In this document: one piece after another, positions 25,140-35,986 of the stretch
How positions within the stretch are numbered: position 1 is the stretch's first letter
Layout of the letters: each line of letters begins with the position of its first letter
NCBI GenBank assembly: GCA_030760725.1
Contig: JASWHV010000005.1
Location: 92,820,622-92,884,621 of the forward strand
Reading direction: 5' to 3'
Source of the DNA: Neostapfia colusana
Lineage: Eukaryota > Streptophyta > Magnoliopsida > Poales > Poaceae
DNA length: 64,000 nt
Translations under genes and position numbers: made by a program
The notes under the pieces: model-generated
What the model was told of the DNA's origin: nothing
The model's database searches: none
The model's input: the letters and a program-made list of their open reading frames with translations, nothing else

Positions 25140-26708
25140 ATGAGATTCGTGCACTTCTGAATTCAAATGCACGATTCGGAGGACGGTGTCTAAAACAGCG
25201 CCGTGGCGGGTTAACTCTAAAATTACGAGAGACGTAGGGTATACTCTACCCTCCAAGCACAATGGCGCTTTTGGGACCATCATGCTTGCTGAGATTTTCC
25301 CACCCGGTGAACAGATCACATAAGGACTATCGGTCGGTAGTATTTGCAAGCTACATTTATCAATGAAAGCTTGGCTAATGAAGCTATGCGTGGCGCCTGA
25401 ATCAAACAGTACTATAGCGGGATGCTGGTGGAGTTGGAACATACCCGCAAGGATTGGCTCACCCTCCGGCACGTCCTCTATGGCAATATGGTGGACGGTG
25501 CCGGGCCTAGGGTTTGCCCGCCGCGCATTAGTAGGGTTCCGGGGTTGATTCCTCTCCGGAAACTGTGGTGCCACTCCGCCGCCTTGCCTCTCCGGGCAGC
25601 TGCTCGCGAAGTGTCCTGGACGACCACACTTGTAACATGTGACCGCTGCTGGTGTAGTTCTCGGGGGACGAAAGCCCGGCATGCGCTGCTGAGGTGCATA
25701 CGCACGCGGCATCGCCCGCTGCTGCTGTTGTTCCGGAGGTGATACTGGCAGTGCCGGCCTGAATGCCGGTGAAGAGTACGGCCGACTGCGGAACGGCATC
25801 AACCGCTGTGGTGGCTGCCAGCGTGGACCTGATGGTGGGCGATTCACCATCCGAAACTTATGAGAAGGACCGCCTCCTTCTCCGCTGCTCTGCGGCGCGC
25901 TTCGCTTTCGCTCTGCCGCCGCCAACTCCTTGCCGGAGTCCTCCTGAACAATTGCAGCATCAATGATGTCGTTGAGGCTGCCGCGATTGAACATCGCCAA
26001 CTTATCCTTCAGGAGCAGGTTAAGCCCCTGGTAAAAGTGGTCCCGCCACTTCTCGTCGGTATCGGCGTGATACGACGCGTAGAGCGCGAGATTGTTGAAC
26101 GCCCTGGAATATTCCAGCGCGTTCCGGCTCCCTTGTTGCAGGTGTAAGAATTCCTCCGTCTTCCTCTTCATTAGACCTGGCGGTATGTGATAGGCCCTGA
26201 AGGCCGTCCGGAACTCCGTCCAGGTCATTACTCGGTCGGTGGGCTGTGAAGCACAGAAGTTGGCCCACCACGCGCTCGCGGATCCTTGGAGCTGCTGGAC
26301 CGCGAACTGAGTCTTGCGCTGCTCGCTTATCTGGAGCAGCCCGAACTTCATCTCTATTGCGCGGAGCCAGTTGTCCGCGTCAAGAGGTTCATCCGCCCAT
26401 GAGAATACTGGGGGATGAGTCGCCAGGAAGTCGGAGTAGGAGCTCTGTTGACGCTCCTCACGGTCTTGACGTCTCTCTGGGCGAGACGTATTGGCGATAA
26501 GCGTTTGCAGCAACTCCGTGTGCTGCTGATGTGAACCCGCCATTGCCGCGACGATGTCGGCCAATGTAACCGTTGGCAGTGGCGGTGGCGGTGTTTGCTG
26601 TTGCTGTTGCTGCTGCTGCTGTCCTGAGGAGTCCTTGGGAGGCTGTTGGGAGGTCTCTCCCCCTTGGCTGGTACCCCCAACATCAGGGTTGGCACGAGTA
26701 CGCGTCAT
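25140..26708 (-). pseudogene. Element A gag and protease (5' part of gag-pol)
   Basis: Starts at ATG 26708 (MTRTRANPDVGG), one base after a TTTCAG acceptor-like site. The N-terminus has a glutamine tract from CAG/CAA repeats (about 26625-26590) and a Pro run. The capsid-like part shows SAWWANF and RTAFRAYHIP. The zinc knuckle CYKCGRPGHFASSC is intact, and the protease shows LFDSGATHSFIS. Compared with H, 36 bases are missing in frame at about 25214/25215, removing the segment around ILGMSW that forms the second conserved protease motif, so the enzyme is probably inactive. At 25140 B is inserted; read past it the frame runs into B LTR sequence and ends at 25056. Confidence 0.93.
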
Positions 26709-27009
26709 TCTGAAATTCAAAACAGCAGCGATTAGCACATGTCTTACTTAAAATTCCATAGGTAACAGTAGGTATTGAAGTGACACATGAATAACTTGCA
26801 CAACATTCACATGTATTGATAAAGCATAAACTTTATACAAGATACATCATTCTCGGGTCTCCGAGAAGTCGTGCTCATGTCGTCACTACCTATACATACG
26901 CTACTGTCTAAAAGACATGTCACCGATCAAAAAATTTGAGATACTAACTCGTTCCTCACTGGATTTTTTTGAAAAAGATGAGCTTTGTAGTGCGTTAAAC
27001 CTCAAGCGA
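26709..27009 (-). other. Short leader of element A
   Basis: Only about 300 bp separate primer site and gag. The primer-proximal part (27009-26945) matches H 58829-58895, and the gag-proximal part (from about 26935) matches H from 61296 onward. The 2.4 kb in between in H, which carries two ORFs, is missing here and replaced by about 14 AT-rich bases. Confidence 0.8.
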
Positions 27010-27021
27010 GCTCTGATACCA
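27010..27021 (-). promoter_or_regulatory. Primer binding site of element A (initiator Met-tRNA)
   Basis: Minus-strand TGGTATCAGAGC four bases from the end of the 5' LTR, the standard Met-tRNA primer site of plant gypsy elements. Confidence 0.92.
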
Positions 27022-27025
27022 GCGC

Positions 27026-30000
27026 TGACACGACCCCACGGTCTTGTCGAGCCAGGATCACGCTGAGGGGTGCTGCGTTGCACAGCACCGGATAACACAC
27101 ATCAAAGGTACAAAGCGGAAGCAAACTTTTATTACATAAAGTTGTTTATGAACATTTGTACATCAAAATAAGTTCAGTCTACACTCACGGGCGTAGACTA
27201 CGCATCAAGTGCACGTTCAGCCCTTGAACGTGTCCTTGCTAGCACACACGCACACTAACTCTGCGGCGTGCACGACTCCCACTCGACGGGGTTCCCCTCC
27301 TGGGGTTCCGTCTCCTCCTCGGGAGTCCCTTCCTCATAGAACCCAGCAAAAGCTTCAAACACAAGCAGTGAGCACGATGGCTCAGCAAGACTGACCCATC
27401 TTTCCTAAACATGGAACTTCTACATGAGGGTTGATAGGTTACATGAGGAAAAATTCATTTGCAAGGACTCGCCTAATTAGTAAAACCTTACTTTCAAGTT
27501 TTAGCAGCAGCTTGTGGAGAACCTTACGCTAAGGCACATGAGAGAGACGCAATCAACCAAGAAACGCATTTCTCTCATGTACTTTGCCCAAAGTTGAAAG
27601 GAACTTTAGTTAGCTCTAAACTACAACAAACCATTAACAAGCAAAGTCCATCTTTCAATCAGCAACATTTTAACATGTAACTAGCCTGTTCTTTCTACGT
27701 TACGGTACAGTGAACAAGTGGTACTCACTGACCGCGAGGGACGGCGATTATAATCGATTTACACCTGCAGGGTTACCCGAACAACCCGTCACGTACGCCC
27801 ATACTCGATGTTGCCTACAACAACAATCATGGACGCCGTACGCAACTAACTTTCACCTGTTAGCCAAATGTTGAACCTGTCCAATCGTCCCGAGCAAGAG
27901 GTCTCTGCACGCGCATCTCAGTGCCGCCAGCTGATTTACACCTCGAGCTCTCAACCTACCCTCTGAACGACCAGCTATGCCTCAACACCTAGCTACCCGA
28001 GTTACATCGGTTTCCCGGTTCCCATATAGCCGGTAGGTCTTCGGTACTGTTCTAGCTTGTTCAACAGGCCCGCACACGGCTCGGTCCTCAATCGACACAA
28101 GCGGAGCTACATCACACATGCCCCAAAGTCCTGCTACCCTTACCCTCTGCTGGTCTCATTTTCTTGCCATGTGTTTCATGTGCTATTTCTACCCGAGTCG
28201 AGTGCCTCTAGCCTATGCTCGCGAGTAGTTCCAACTACTCTACTTGTACCGAAGCCTACTCTATCTTAGCTTTGCAGTAGCTAACAGGGTTTTCAATCTT
28301 AATCCCAACCCGTGGTTTTCTTGGCTATGCAGTTGGGTTTCCAAACAAGACTCTAATGCAAAGAATCGTAATACTCACGTAAGTGCTCAAAACAATAAAA
28401 CTTTGTAAAAGTTAATGCAAACCGGAGCTTGCCTTGCTGCTCTTGGTCGTAGGCTAGCTGTTCCTCCGGAGTAACGAAGTCTAGGACTTCGGGTTCCTCC
28501 TCGACCTTAGCGACTACATGATAGAAGAAGTACATGTATCAATTTAAATGCATTTGTATTAAGTTTGAACTTGTGTAACTTATAAGTCCCACTAGACAGA
28601 CTCAATAACTATGAAACTTTTACTGTGGCTTGGTTACAACCTAAACAGAGACTTGGTCAAGTTTTAGTTGCAGCAAATCTCATTTTAGCCCTCCACAATT
28701 AATTATGTACTTGACATAAATTGAAGGCTTTTAGGTTGTTCTAAGGATTTTCATGAAACAAACTATGACTTTCTGAAAACTAGATTTTCATAGGGTTCTA
28801 ATGGAGTTGGTCTCACTTAATTTGGACGTTCCTAGCTAAGGATCTGAGCTAAACAATTTCAGATGAATTTCTGAAAATGTTTCTGAACATTTTCTATTTT
28901 CTCTGGAACAGTTTCACTAATCATACCATTAGGTGGATCAAATGAGCTCAAATGGATCTGAAATTTTTATGGTAGTTCCGGGATATGATGGTGAACATCC
29001 AGCAAAATTTCAGGATTTTCCTCCAAAGGATTCTCCAGTTAAAATTCCAACCAGTTTAAATTTGAGGAATTAATTCTGGAGAAATAAAGGTTTTCATGAA
29101 GTGAAACTTGATTTGCTGGAAAGCACTCACAGAGCTGAATCCAACAAAATTTGGTTCACTCGATTTGGAGTTTTCTAGCCCAAGTTATGAGGATTTGAAG
29201 TTTGAACTGAAACTGAAATTTGGGGAAAAGTTTAAACTCCTGCTCGTGGGCCCTGCACACAGTGCGTCGTCTCCCTCCTCACGCCAACTGCGCGGCGGAG
29301 GCATCTCCGGCGACCTTCACCGGAGTCGAGTTCCCGGCCACCCCCCGGCCCGAAACTCACCGCCTTCCCTTTTTCTGACCCCCTGGACTCGATGGTGGGA
29401 TCGCCGGCCGCCGGCGATGACCGGAAACCCGTGCGCACCGGTGACAGCACCTGCTAGGGTTCCGGTGAGGTCGGTCCCGCTCTCCCGTGCACCAAATCGA
29501 TCGAAAATCGGGCGGAGAGCATCAGTAGAGCATGGGGAACACGAACCAGGGCTGGGTGGAAGCTGGAAATACCGGCAACTATGCTCTCGACGGTGAGCCG
29601 AGGTGCTCAGCCATGGCGGCGGGGAAAACGGTCATATCATGGCCGATTCTTGATGGTTTTCTCTGGTTCCAGTTCGAGCGTGGGCGCTATCATGCGTAGA
29701 ATCCACTAGGTAACGAGCTTGTCCAACCCTCGCGTATAGAGCACGAATTTCACCCGAAGGTGAGCTCGGTCCTTATGAACTGATCAAGAGTAAATTTGGA
29801 AATTCTCGGCCGAGGGTTGATCAATCGCCAAACGGCTTTTGGCTACTCCATCTACATACAATCACACACCTTTCTTGTGTAGAGAAGAGGACGCGACAAT
29901 GGCTGTGTTGTGCTGTCCACGAGAGCCCAATCGGCGGCGATGCTCGGTCCGCCGGAGAAACGGTTTGGTATAGCTCGAGGACGCTTGCTCACTGGCCAAC

Positions 30001-30939
30001 ACGGGGTCTAGTAGGTTGCTCATGATTTCCCGGTGCCGTTTTGCTGTGGAGGAGGCTGTGCTCGCGAGTGATCGGACTTGATCAAGCGTGAGCTCGAGCG
30101 GCGGCGGTTGCAGTGGAAGAACAGGCCGAGTGCGTCGGTAGCTCGGGGAATAGGTGATGGGAGCACGCCGTGGGGGGGGATAAGAAGCCCGGCGACTGGT
30201 CTCCGGCTTGGGGCACGCAGCAGGAGCTGGCGCCGGCTGCCCCCCGGTGGCGCGCGCGCACTGCACCCGGGAACCGAGTGAGCTGTGTTTCAGTCGGTTT
30301 GTTTTGAAGTAGTGGCTGACATGTGGGTCCCACTTCCAATTTTAACCTCTGAAATTTACTCCTAATCACTGTTGTAAACAGTGAGCCCCATAATACCCCT
30401 GGTAATTCAAATTATTCACCCATGAGCCATTTGAATTGAGTAGAATTCAAATTGGGTTTGGTTTGAATGAATTTCAGCACAAGTTCAGTTTTGAATTCAA
30501 ATAAAGTTTGAATTTGTCCCACTTAGCTTATGTCAAGATCAACTCCAAATGGAGTGAAAATTGGTGTGTGGGCTCACAAAAATGTGCTGAATAAGAATAT
30601 GCCTCCCACTTTTGAATTCATGAGATAAAAACAGTTTGAATTTGAATATGGTTTCAAACTGCCCTCTTTCTAACTATACCCAAAATGACATCAAAAGGTT
30701 TTGAATTTGGGTGAAACTTTGCATGGACATCCTTAGCAATGTGTAGTTGTTTTCATATGTCCAGCCCACCTATATCACATGTGGGAAATATCACTTTTGC
30801 AATATGTGAGTTTGTTCTCTAATGAGCATGTTGATGGTGGTTACTTGCTCTTCATTTGTGTTCATCAACTTACTTTAAATGAGGTGTGTGGTATGGTGAT
30901 GAACACTTCAAATATGTGTCAAAAACTGAGGTCCTTACA
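27026..30939 (-). repeat. 5' LTR of element A (3914 bp)
   Basis: Partner of 3578-7493. On the minus strand a poly(A)-signal-like AATAAA lies at 27133-27128, about 100 bases from the LTR end, so U5 would be short and most of the LTR would be U3 or R. The GC-rich core (about 30280-29240) is open in one minus-strand frame. A conserved inverted repeat GAGTAGTTGGAACTACTC lies at 28240-28223. Confidence 0.93.
27255..30266 (-). CDS. LTR-internal candidate spliced ORF (A 5' LTR copy)
   Basis: Proposed three-exon gene of unknown function. Exon 1 (30266-29870) lies in the GC core, is rich in Pro, Arg and Ser, and ends SSSLHKK before an intact donor AAAG|GTGTGT. Its true start is uncertain because a small indel near 30170 changes frame relative to the 3' LTR copy. 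Exon 2 (28513-28433) reads VAKVEEEPEVLDFVTPEEQ and ends at an AG|GCAAGC donor. Exon 3 (27343-27255) is acidic and ends TPQS and stop. Both junctions are phase 1. In this copy the exon 3 acceptor reads CTG instead of CAG, so it may no longer splice. Alternative reading: conserved noncoding LTR sequence. Confidence 0.35.
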
Positions 30940-30944
30940 GCGAC

Positions 30945-31639
30945 CGCTAGGGAAGCAGGAGCTAGCATCGGTGAGGCATCGGGAAGGTTGGCGTCGGCGC
31001 GCTATCGAGCGTGTGTGCAACCGAGAGGAAAACCGAGTCGGTTAACTGCAATGTGCAGCTGACAGATGGGGTCCACCCCTTCAATTCCTTTTTCCCTCTT
31101 TGCTTTGAGATTCCCACATAAACATTATCCGATTCTCACCAAATCGGAGAGTAGGCCAACAAAATTATGAGGAACTCGAATCTGAAATCAGATTTTGAAA
31201 TTGAGTTTGTTTGGTTTAGAATTCAAATTCAAGTTTCAATTTGAACGTTCCCTCATTTAACCCTTTGAATAAATAGTAAATGATCTCCACAATTATTCAA
31301 ATTTGGACCAGAAGCTCCTTAATACATTGAAAATGCATTGTTGAATTTACTTGTATATATTTGGGCAATCTGAATATGAACCCTTTTTAAAAGATACATA
31401 TTGTGTTTAAATTTCCTTCCATCTTCTACTCATAAAGGATGTGCACATGAGCTTAAATTGGAGAGTAAAAATGACTCCTCATGTTAGCATATGCTAATCA
31501 AGAGTTGAAGAAAATTTTTAACTCCCTCACATGTCCATTGTTGTGTTTATTATTTTATGTGACACTAATATAGTTTTTCTTCGCCTCAACTTTCTTTCAT
31601 AAGTTGAAATCAAACTTTACAAAAGTCAGGACTGTTACA
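30945..31639 (-). mobile_element. LTR of element C, right portion (LTR start)
   Basis: After the duplicated GCGAC the interrupted C LTR resumes and ends at 31639 (TGTAACAGTCC on the minus strand). It is AT-rich with TTTGAATTC-type repeats like other U3 regions here. No coding potential was seen. Confidence 0.75.
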
Positions 31640-31703
31640 ATTACCCCCCGTCTCGTTCATATTTTGTAATCTCGGGACGAGATTCCTTTTAAGGGGGGAG
31701 GAA
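31640..31703. other. Tail-to-tail junction of elements C and D at a shared palindrome
   Basis: The left side reads, on the minus strand, GACGGGGGGTAAT directly before the C LTR: a polypurine tract. The right side reads, on the plus strand, CCTTTTAAGGGGGGAGGAA directly before the D LTR: a second tract. Between them is a single copy of AATCTCGGGACGAGATT (31668-31684), which in intact elements belongs to one element's 3' end. So two oppositely oriented elements are joined at this palindrome and both lack their internal regions here. Confidence 0.8.
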
Positions 31704-32280
31704 TGTAAAGGTCCCAAAAATATGAATACAAAGAAACTGAAGTTTGAATGCAAGTTGGTTTCATATGTATGAAAATTGGGACTTGTTTAAACTTTCACAT
31801 GTGATGATGCACATGAGGGCTCTCTTCACACAAGTTCAATGATTTGTTTGAATGCTTGGAACCAAAGGGAATTTGAACCCAAGGTAGGAAGTCCTCATAT
31901 GTGTGAGAAAGTTAAAATCAGAGTTTGGAACTAAATTGTTAAACTCAAATTTCAAATGAAGGCAACACATTGGTAATGCAAACTGTGGTGTTAAAAAGCT
32001 CATTTGCAGCAGCCAAACCAAAAATCAGGTTTCATGTTTGAATTCCTTATGTCCAAATTAGTGGGGATGCAAAGCCTCATGAATTTTTGAGATTTTTTTC
32101 TGTCCATTTTCCAAATGGACTTAAATTTGTAATGAATTCAAATACACAATTTGGATGTAACTTGCCCAATTATCCAATAACAGTTCGGACTTGAACTTCC
32201 CAAAATCTAATTTCATCATTTGCCAAATTTTTGAGGATTTGAGATGACATGAGGGACAGTGGGACCCACTTGACAATTGC
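31704..32280 (+). mobile_element. LTR of element D, first 577 bp
   Basis: Starts TGTAAAGGTCCC and matches the first part of the element B LTR read in the same sense (GAATACAAAGAAAC, GGGACTTGTT, ACACATGAGGGCT phrases). At 32280 element E is inserted; the last five bases ATTGC should be its target duplication, whose other copy lies outside the window. Confidence 0.8.
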
Positions 32281-35200
32281 TGTGAAAGCCCAGTTTTACA
32301 TGGTTGGTGTAGCATCAAAAAAGTTGGAGGAAATTCAAATTTTTAAAGCTTGGTGGCAACTAGTCACATCCATATGATAATAGTGGAAGTTCAATTCTGA
32401 GATTGCTGCGTAGTTCCAAATAATTCAAAAAGCCCTTATGCAAAATTCCATAATTTTGGAAGCATGTATGCTATTTAATTCTAGGGTAACACCGAAAACG
32501 ATTGGAATTTAAATTTGAATTTGGAATTTCAACTAAACTTGATCAAATGCAGCCTTGAAGTCCAAAGTTGAATTCTACATATTTGAATTTGCTTCTCTGC
32601 AAATATCTAGAATTTTTTGGACAAAGTTTGGTGGGAGAATTAGATGATCAGAAACATTAAGAGGGGAAGAGAGAGGATGACATGCGGGTCCAGCTAGTCA
32701 GTCTCTCACGAGCACTTCAGTTTCCCGGTTTCTCTCTGCGGCCAACACCGCGATGCAGCGTGCCGCGGTGATGCCTCTGCCTTGGCGCCGAAGTCACCAT
32801 TTCACTTGGTGCGGTCGTACTCGAGTCGAGCATCACAGCAGCCTGTCCTGGTCTCTGCTCACTCGGTGAAGGAAGCGCGCACGTTTACTGCTCCTCTGTT
32901 TTCACTGCCGGACCGAGAAATCGCCATTCCCTCTGCTCTCTCTGTGTTAGACCTGGGGTTCTTCGGCTGAGCAAGGTCACCGGCGGTACGGGGTGCTACT
33001 GTCCAGGCTAGGGGCAGCCACGTTTCCTCTCCAGCTGTGACCGCAGTCCATTTTCTCCGAGCTACCGAAAGAACCATCGTCCGTCTACCCCGAAATTTGG
33101 TTCCAGGGTGAAGTCATAGTCTAACTGCTTTAGCTCGATGCTTCTACACAACCTAGCACAGCTCCTCAACGAAAAATCATCGGAAACCGTTGAAAAATGA
33201 GGTCGTAAGCTGAGTTTTTCCCGCCGCCAATGCACAACCCTAGGCGCAACGTCGAACTATACTTTGCACGGGTTTTTACCAATTTTAGGGTGCAAAAACG
33301 TGCTCCTCATATCACAATGGTGCTTGTGCTGCTCTCCCCAACCAGAATACTCTTCTCCCATGCGAGAACGACGGCACCGTGGTGGAGTTTGCCGCTGCCG
33401 CCGTCGGGGAGGTATTTTCGGCAACTTAGCACCGCCACCGAACTTCCCAGAGTGTTACTTGTCGAGTTTTGGGCACAAACGGCGATATTCGAGTCGTTTG
33501 GGGCACGGGGCTGCCATTCCGGTGAGTCACCGCCGCTGCTCTGGCGAGGGGACCGTCCGGGCGCGAGGAAGACGACGGGGGAGGCGTGTCCCACCTGTCA
33601 GTGACTCAGCCCAGGCGCGGGATCGGGGTGCAGCACGGGATCGCGTGTGGCTGCACGGGTTAACTCCGTAGCCCCGGTGTTGCCACAATTCCACTAGCCG
33701 ATTTAAAACAGTGGGCCTGGGTGCAGCTATTTGGAATTTCATATTAACAAATAATTCCAGGGATTAGCTTATATTCTAAATTCAGTTATGCCTACTAGAA
33801 TTGCTCCAAAATTCCAATTAAATTCTGGTAGAATCCTAATGTTCTAAAATTTGCAGTGATGCAATTTCCTTAACATGAAAATCCCAATATTTCTGTAATT
33901 AATTCCTTTGAGCTAATTGCTTTGGAAATTAATTACCACTGTTCCTTTAATGGGAAAATTCCCAATTTTGGTCAGGACACTTCTTCAAATATCCTTGACC
34001 ATTAGTAAAAGTTTCAAGTTCATTGGGCTTTAATTACTGGGTCAAATAGCCTTCTAATCCTCAGCCTTCAATGAAAATCCCCCAAAAATAAACAGGACCT
34101 TCTCAGCATTTCATATCAACTTCAAAAATTCATACCTCCCTGTAGGTAGCTCCAAAAATGGTGAAACAAATTTTGTTAGAACCAGGGCAACCTCCTCTAG
34201 TTAGATCTTCCACTGTTAGACATGTCAAAACTTCAGATTTGGGCTCAAAATTTAGAGAAGCCTTGTACTTGTGGGAATTTTGGAGACAACAAGCTTCAAT
34301 AAAATTTCTCCAAATTTTGGTCAGATCATCTTTATAGAGTCTAGTATCCGCAGGAAAAATCCCAAAGCCAATTAAGGAACCTAAATAGCAGTAGCCATGA
34401 ATGGAAGTTTACTTCTTATATTTCCTTAGCACTTATACATATATTGTGCTACATTTCATATGGTGACCGAAGTTGAGGAAACACTGGAGCCATTGAACGT
34501 CCTCCCACCCGACGCTAACTTTCCTTTTGACTCGCAACCAGGCAAGCCCCGGTTTGCATTTAATTACCTTTTACAAAGTTTTCATTTGTATCACTTATGT
34601 CTAGGTTGAATGGTTGCATTAGAGTTAAGGTGTTTGAAATCCCACTTGCATGACATTAAATTCTACGAAGGGTTGGGTAGTTACAAATTCGACGAGTAGA
34701 GAATGCCATGCTAATATGCTTAGGATCTCGGTAGAAATCGAGTAGTTAGAATCTGCTCACGAGGTAAGGTTCTACCACACGGTATGGAAAAGAGTAGAGA
34801 ATGGCTTAAGAATGTGAAACTGAGACCCAGCAGGGGGGATAGGATGTAGTGAGCGGAGGTCTCACGTGCGTAGCCCTGTTGGTGTCGATTGAGGACCGAG
34901 TCGTCTGCGGGTCTGCTGGACAAGTTTTGAACAGTACCGGATGGCATACTGACATAAGCGGGAAACCAATGTAATTGGTTAACCTGGGTGCCGAGGCTTA
35001 CCCAACCGTTTTATAGGAGTAGGTTGAGGGTAGCAAGGTGTAAATCTGCAGGTGGGCACAGAGACGCTCCACGCGGGGACCTCCTGCCCGTTACGGATGG
35101 ACCAGTTCGGCATTTTGGTTTCCTTTGAAAGGTTGTTGCATACAACAGAGTAGGAAGGTGTGAAGCACCACACTTCTGTAAGTGGGTGTATGTGACGTGT

Positions 35201-35968
35201 TGTCCGGGTGTCTCCTGATTGCAATCACCGTCCCTCGCGGTTATTTGAGTACCGCTTGTTCACTGTTTTGTGACATAGTAAGAAGTGAATGAAGCCAGAT
35301 GAATATCATGCTGTGTTGAACTATTAATGTCTCGCAACCATGTCTGCTGCAGATGTAGAGCTAATTAAGTTTATCTCCCACTTTGGGCATAACCACATCG
35401 GAGAAAAGCATTTCTTGTTTGATTGTGGACTTCCGATGTGAGGGCTGCCTAAGGCACATTAAATTGTTGCTATAAAACTGAAAGTAAGGATTAACATGTA
35501 GGTGTGTCTTTACTGCAATGCCTTCTTCACATATTACTAATCCCTGCATGTAGAGTTCCATGACTAAGGTTGTCGGTAAAGCCTTGCTGAGCCATCGTGC
35601 TCACGGTTGCAAAATTTGAGCTGTGTGCAGGTGAGAGTTATGAGGAAGGGTCCGAGGATGAGGCGATGCCCCCGTCGTGGTACATGGCCAAGCTCGGGCC
35701 TGCACGCCGCTGTGATCGTGGTGTGAGTGTTGCTAGTGTGTAGCGTCCCCAGGATGGACGGCTGCACTTTTGCTTAGTTAGTATGAGAGACTAGTTATGT
35801 ATAATACTTCCGCTGTATAATTAAGTTTGTAAAATACTTCCGCTGTTTTATGTAAAATAAAAGTTTGTATGTTGTTCATATTCTTTTCCTCTGTGCTGTT
35901 GGGTGCCACATCGCACGGCACCACCCTCTGCAATCCCAGATTGGGTGAACCACGGTGTGGTCCCCACA
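32281..35968 (+). repeat. 5' LTR of element E (3688 bp)
   Basis: Runs from TGTGAAAGCCC to CCCACA. The GC-rich core is at about 32680-33700. A conserved stretch (34730-35290) contains CACCGTCCCTCGCGGTTA, shared with the other LTR families. AATAAA lies at 35856-35861, about 110 bases before the end. Holds the E version of the candidate spliced ORF. Confidence 0.92.
33230..35743 (+). CDS. LTR-internal candidate spliced ORF (E 5' LTR copy)
   Basis: Function unknown. Exon 1 (33230-33521, MHNPRRNVEL...) ends at a strong donor-like TTCCG|GTGAGT in phase 1. Exon 2 (34464-34541) reads TEVEETLEPLNVLPPDANF... and ends CCAG|GCAAGC, again a GC donor. Exon 3 (35631-35743) follows GTGTGCAG and reads GESYEEGSEDEAMPPSWY..., stopping at 35741-35743. 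Frame is kept at both junctions. Exons 2-3 resemble those of the A/G/H family (VEE..., then YEEG plus acidic residues). In this copy the exon 2 acceptor is TGG where the 3' LTR copy (48792-48869) has TAG. The exon 1 start is uncertain. Confidence 0.35.
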
Positions 35969-35972
35969 GTCG

Positions 35973-35986
35973 TGGTATCAGAGCCA
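35973..35986 (+). promoter_or_regulatory. Primer binding site of element E (initiator Met-tRNA)
   Basis: TGGTATCAGAGCCA four bases after the 5' LTR end, complementary to the 3' end of initiator Met-tRNA. Confidence 0.92.

Larger units (their letters stand above)
3578..30939 (-). mobile_element. Element A: Tekay/Del-type Ty3/gypsy chromovirus, interrupted by B
   Basis: A complete element on the minus strand with two LTRs (27026-30939 is the 5' LTR, 3578-7493 the 3' LTR) starting TGTAAGGACC and ending GGTCGTGTCA. A target duplication GCGAC lies on both sides (3573-3577, 30940-30944). It has a Met-tRNA primer site, gag-protease (26708-25140), RT/RNase H/integrase/chromodomain (10515-7563) and a polypurine tract. 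Element B with its own duplication splits the coding region. Without B, A is about 12.7 kb. The two LTRs differ at 3 of their first 120 bases, suggesting moderate age. Coding parts carry several stops and frameshifts, so it is not autonomous now. Confidence 0.95.

Noticed and set aside
26590..26625. CAG/CTG trinucleotide run as a microsatellite
   Set aside because: It encodes the glutamine tract of Gag and recurs at the same place in H (61606-61640), so it is part of the gene.
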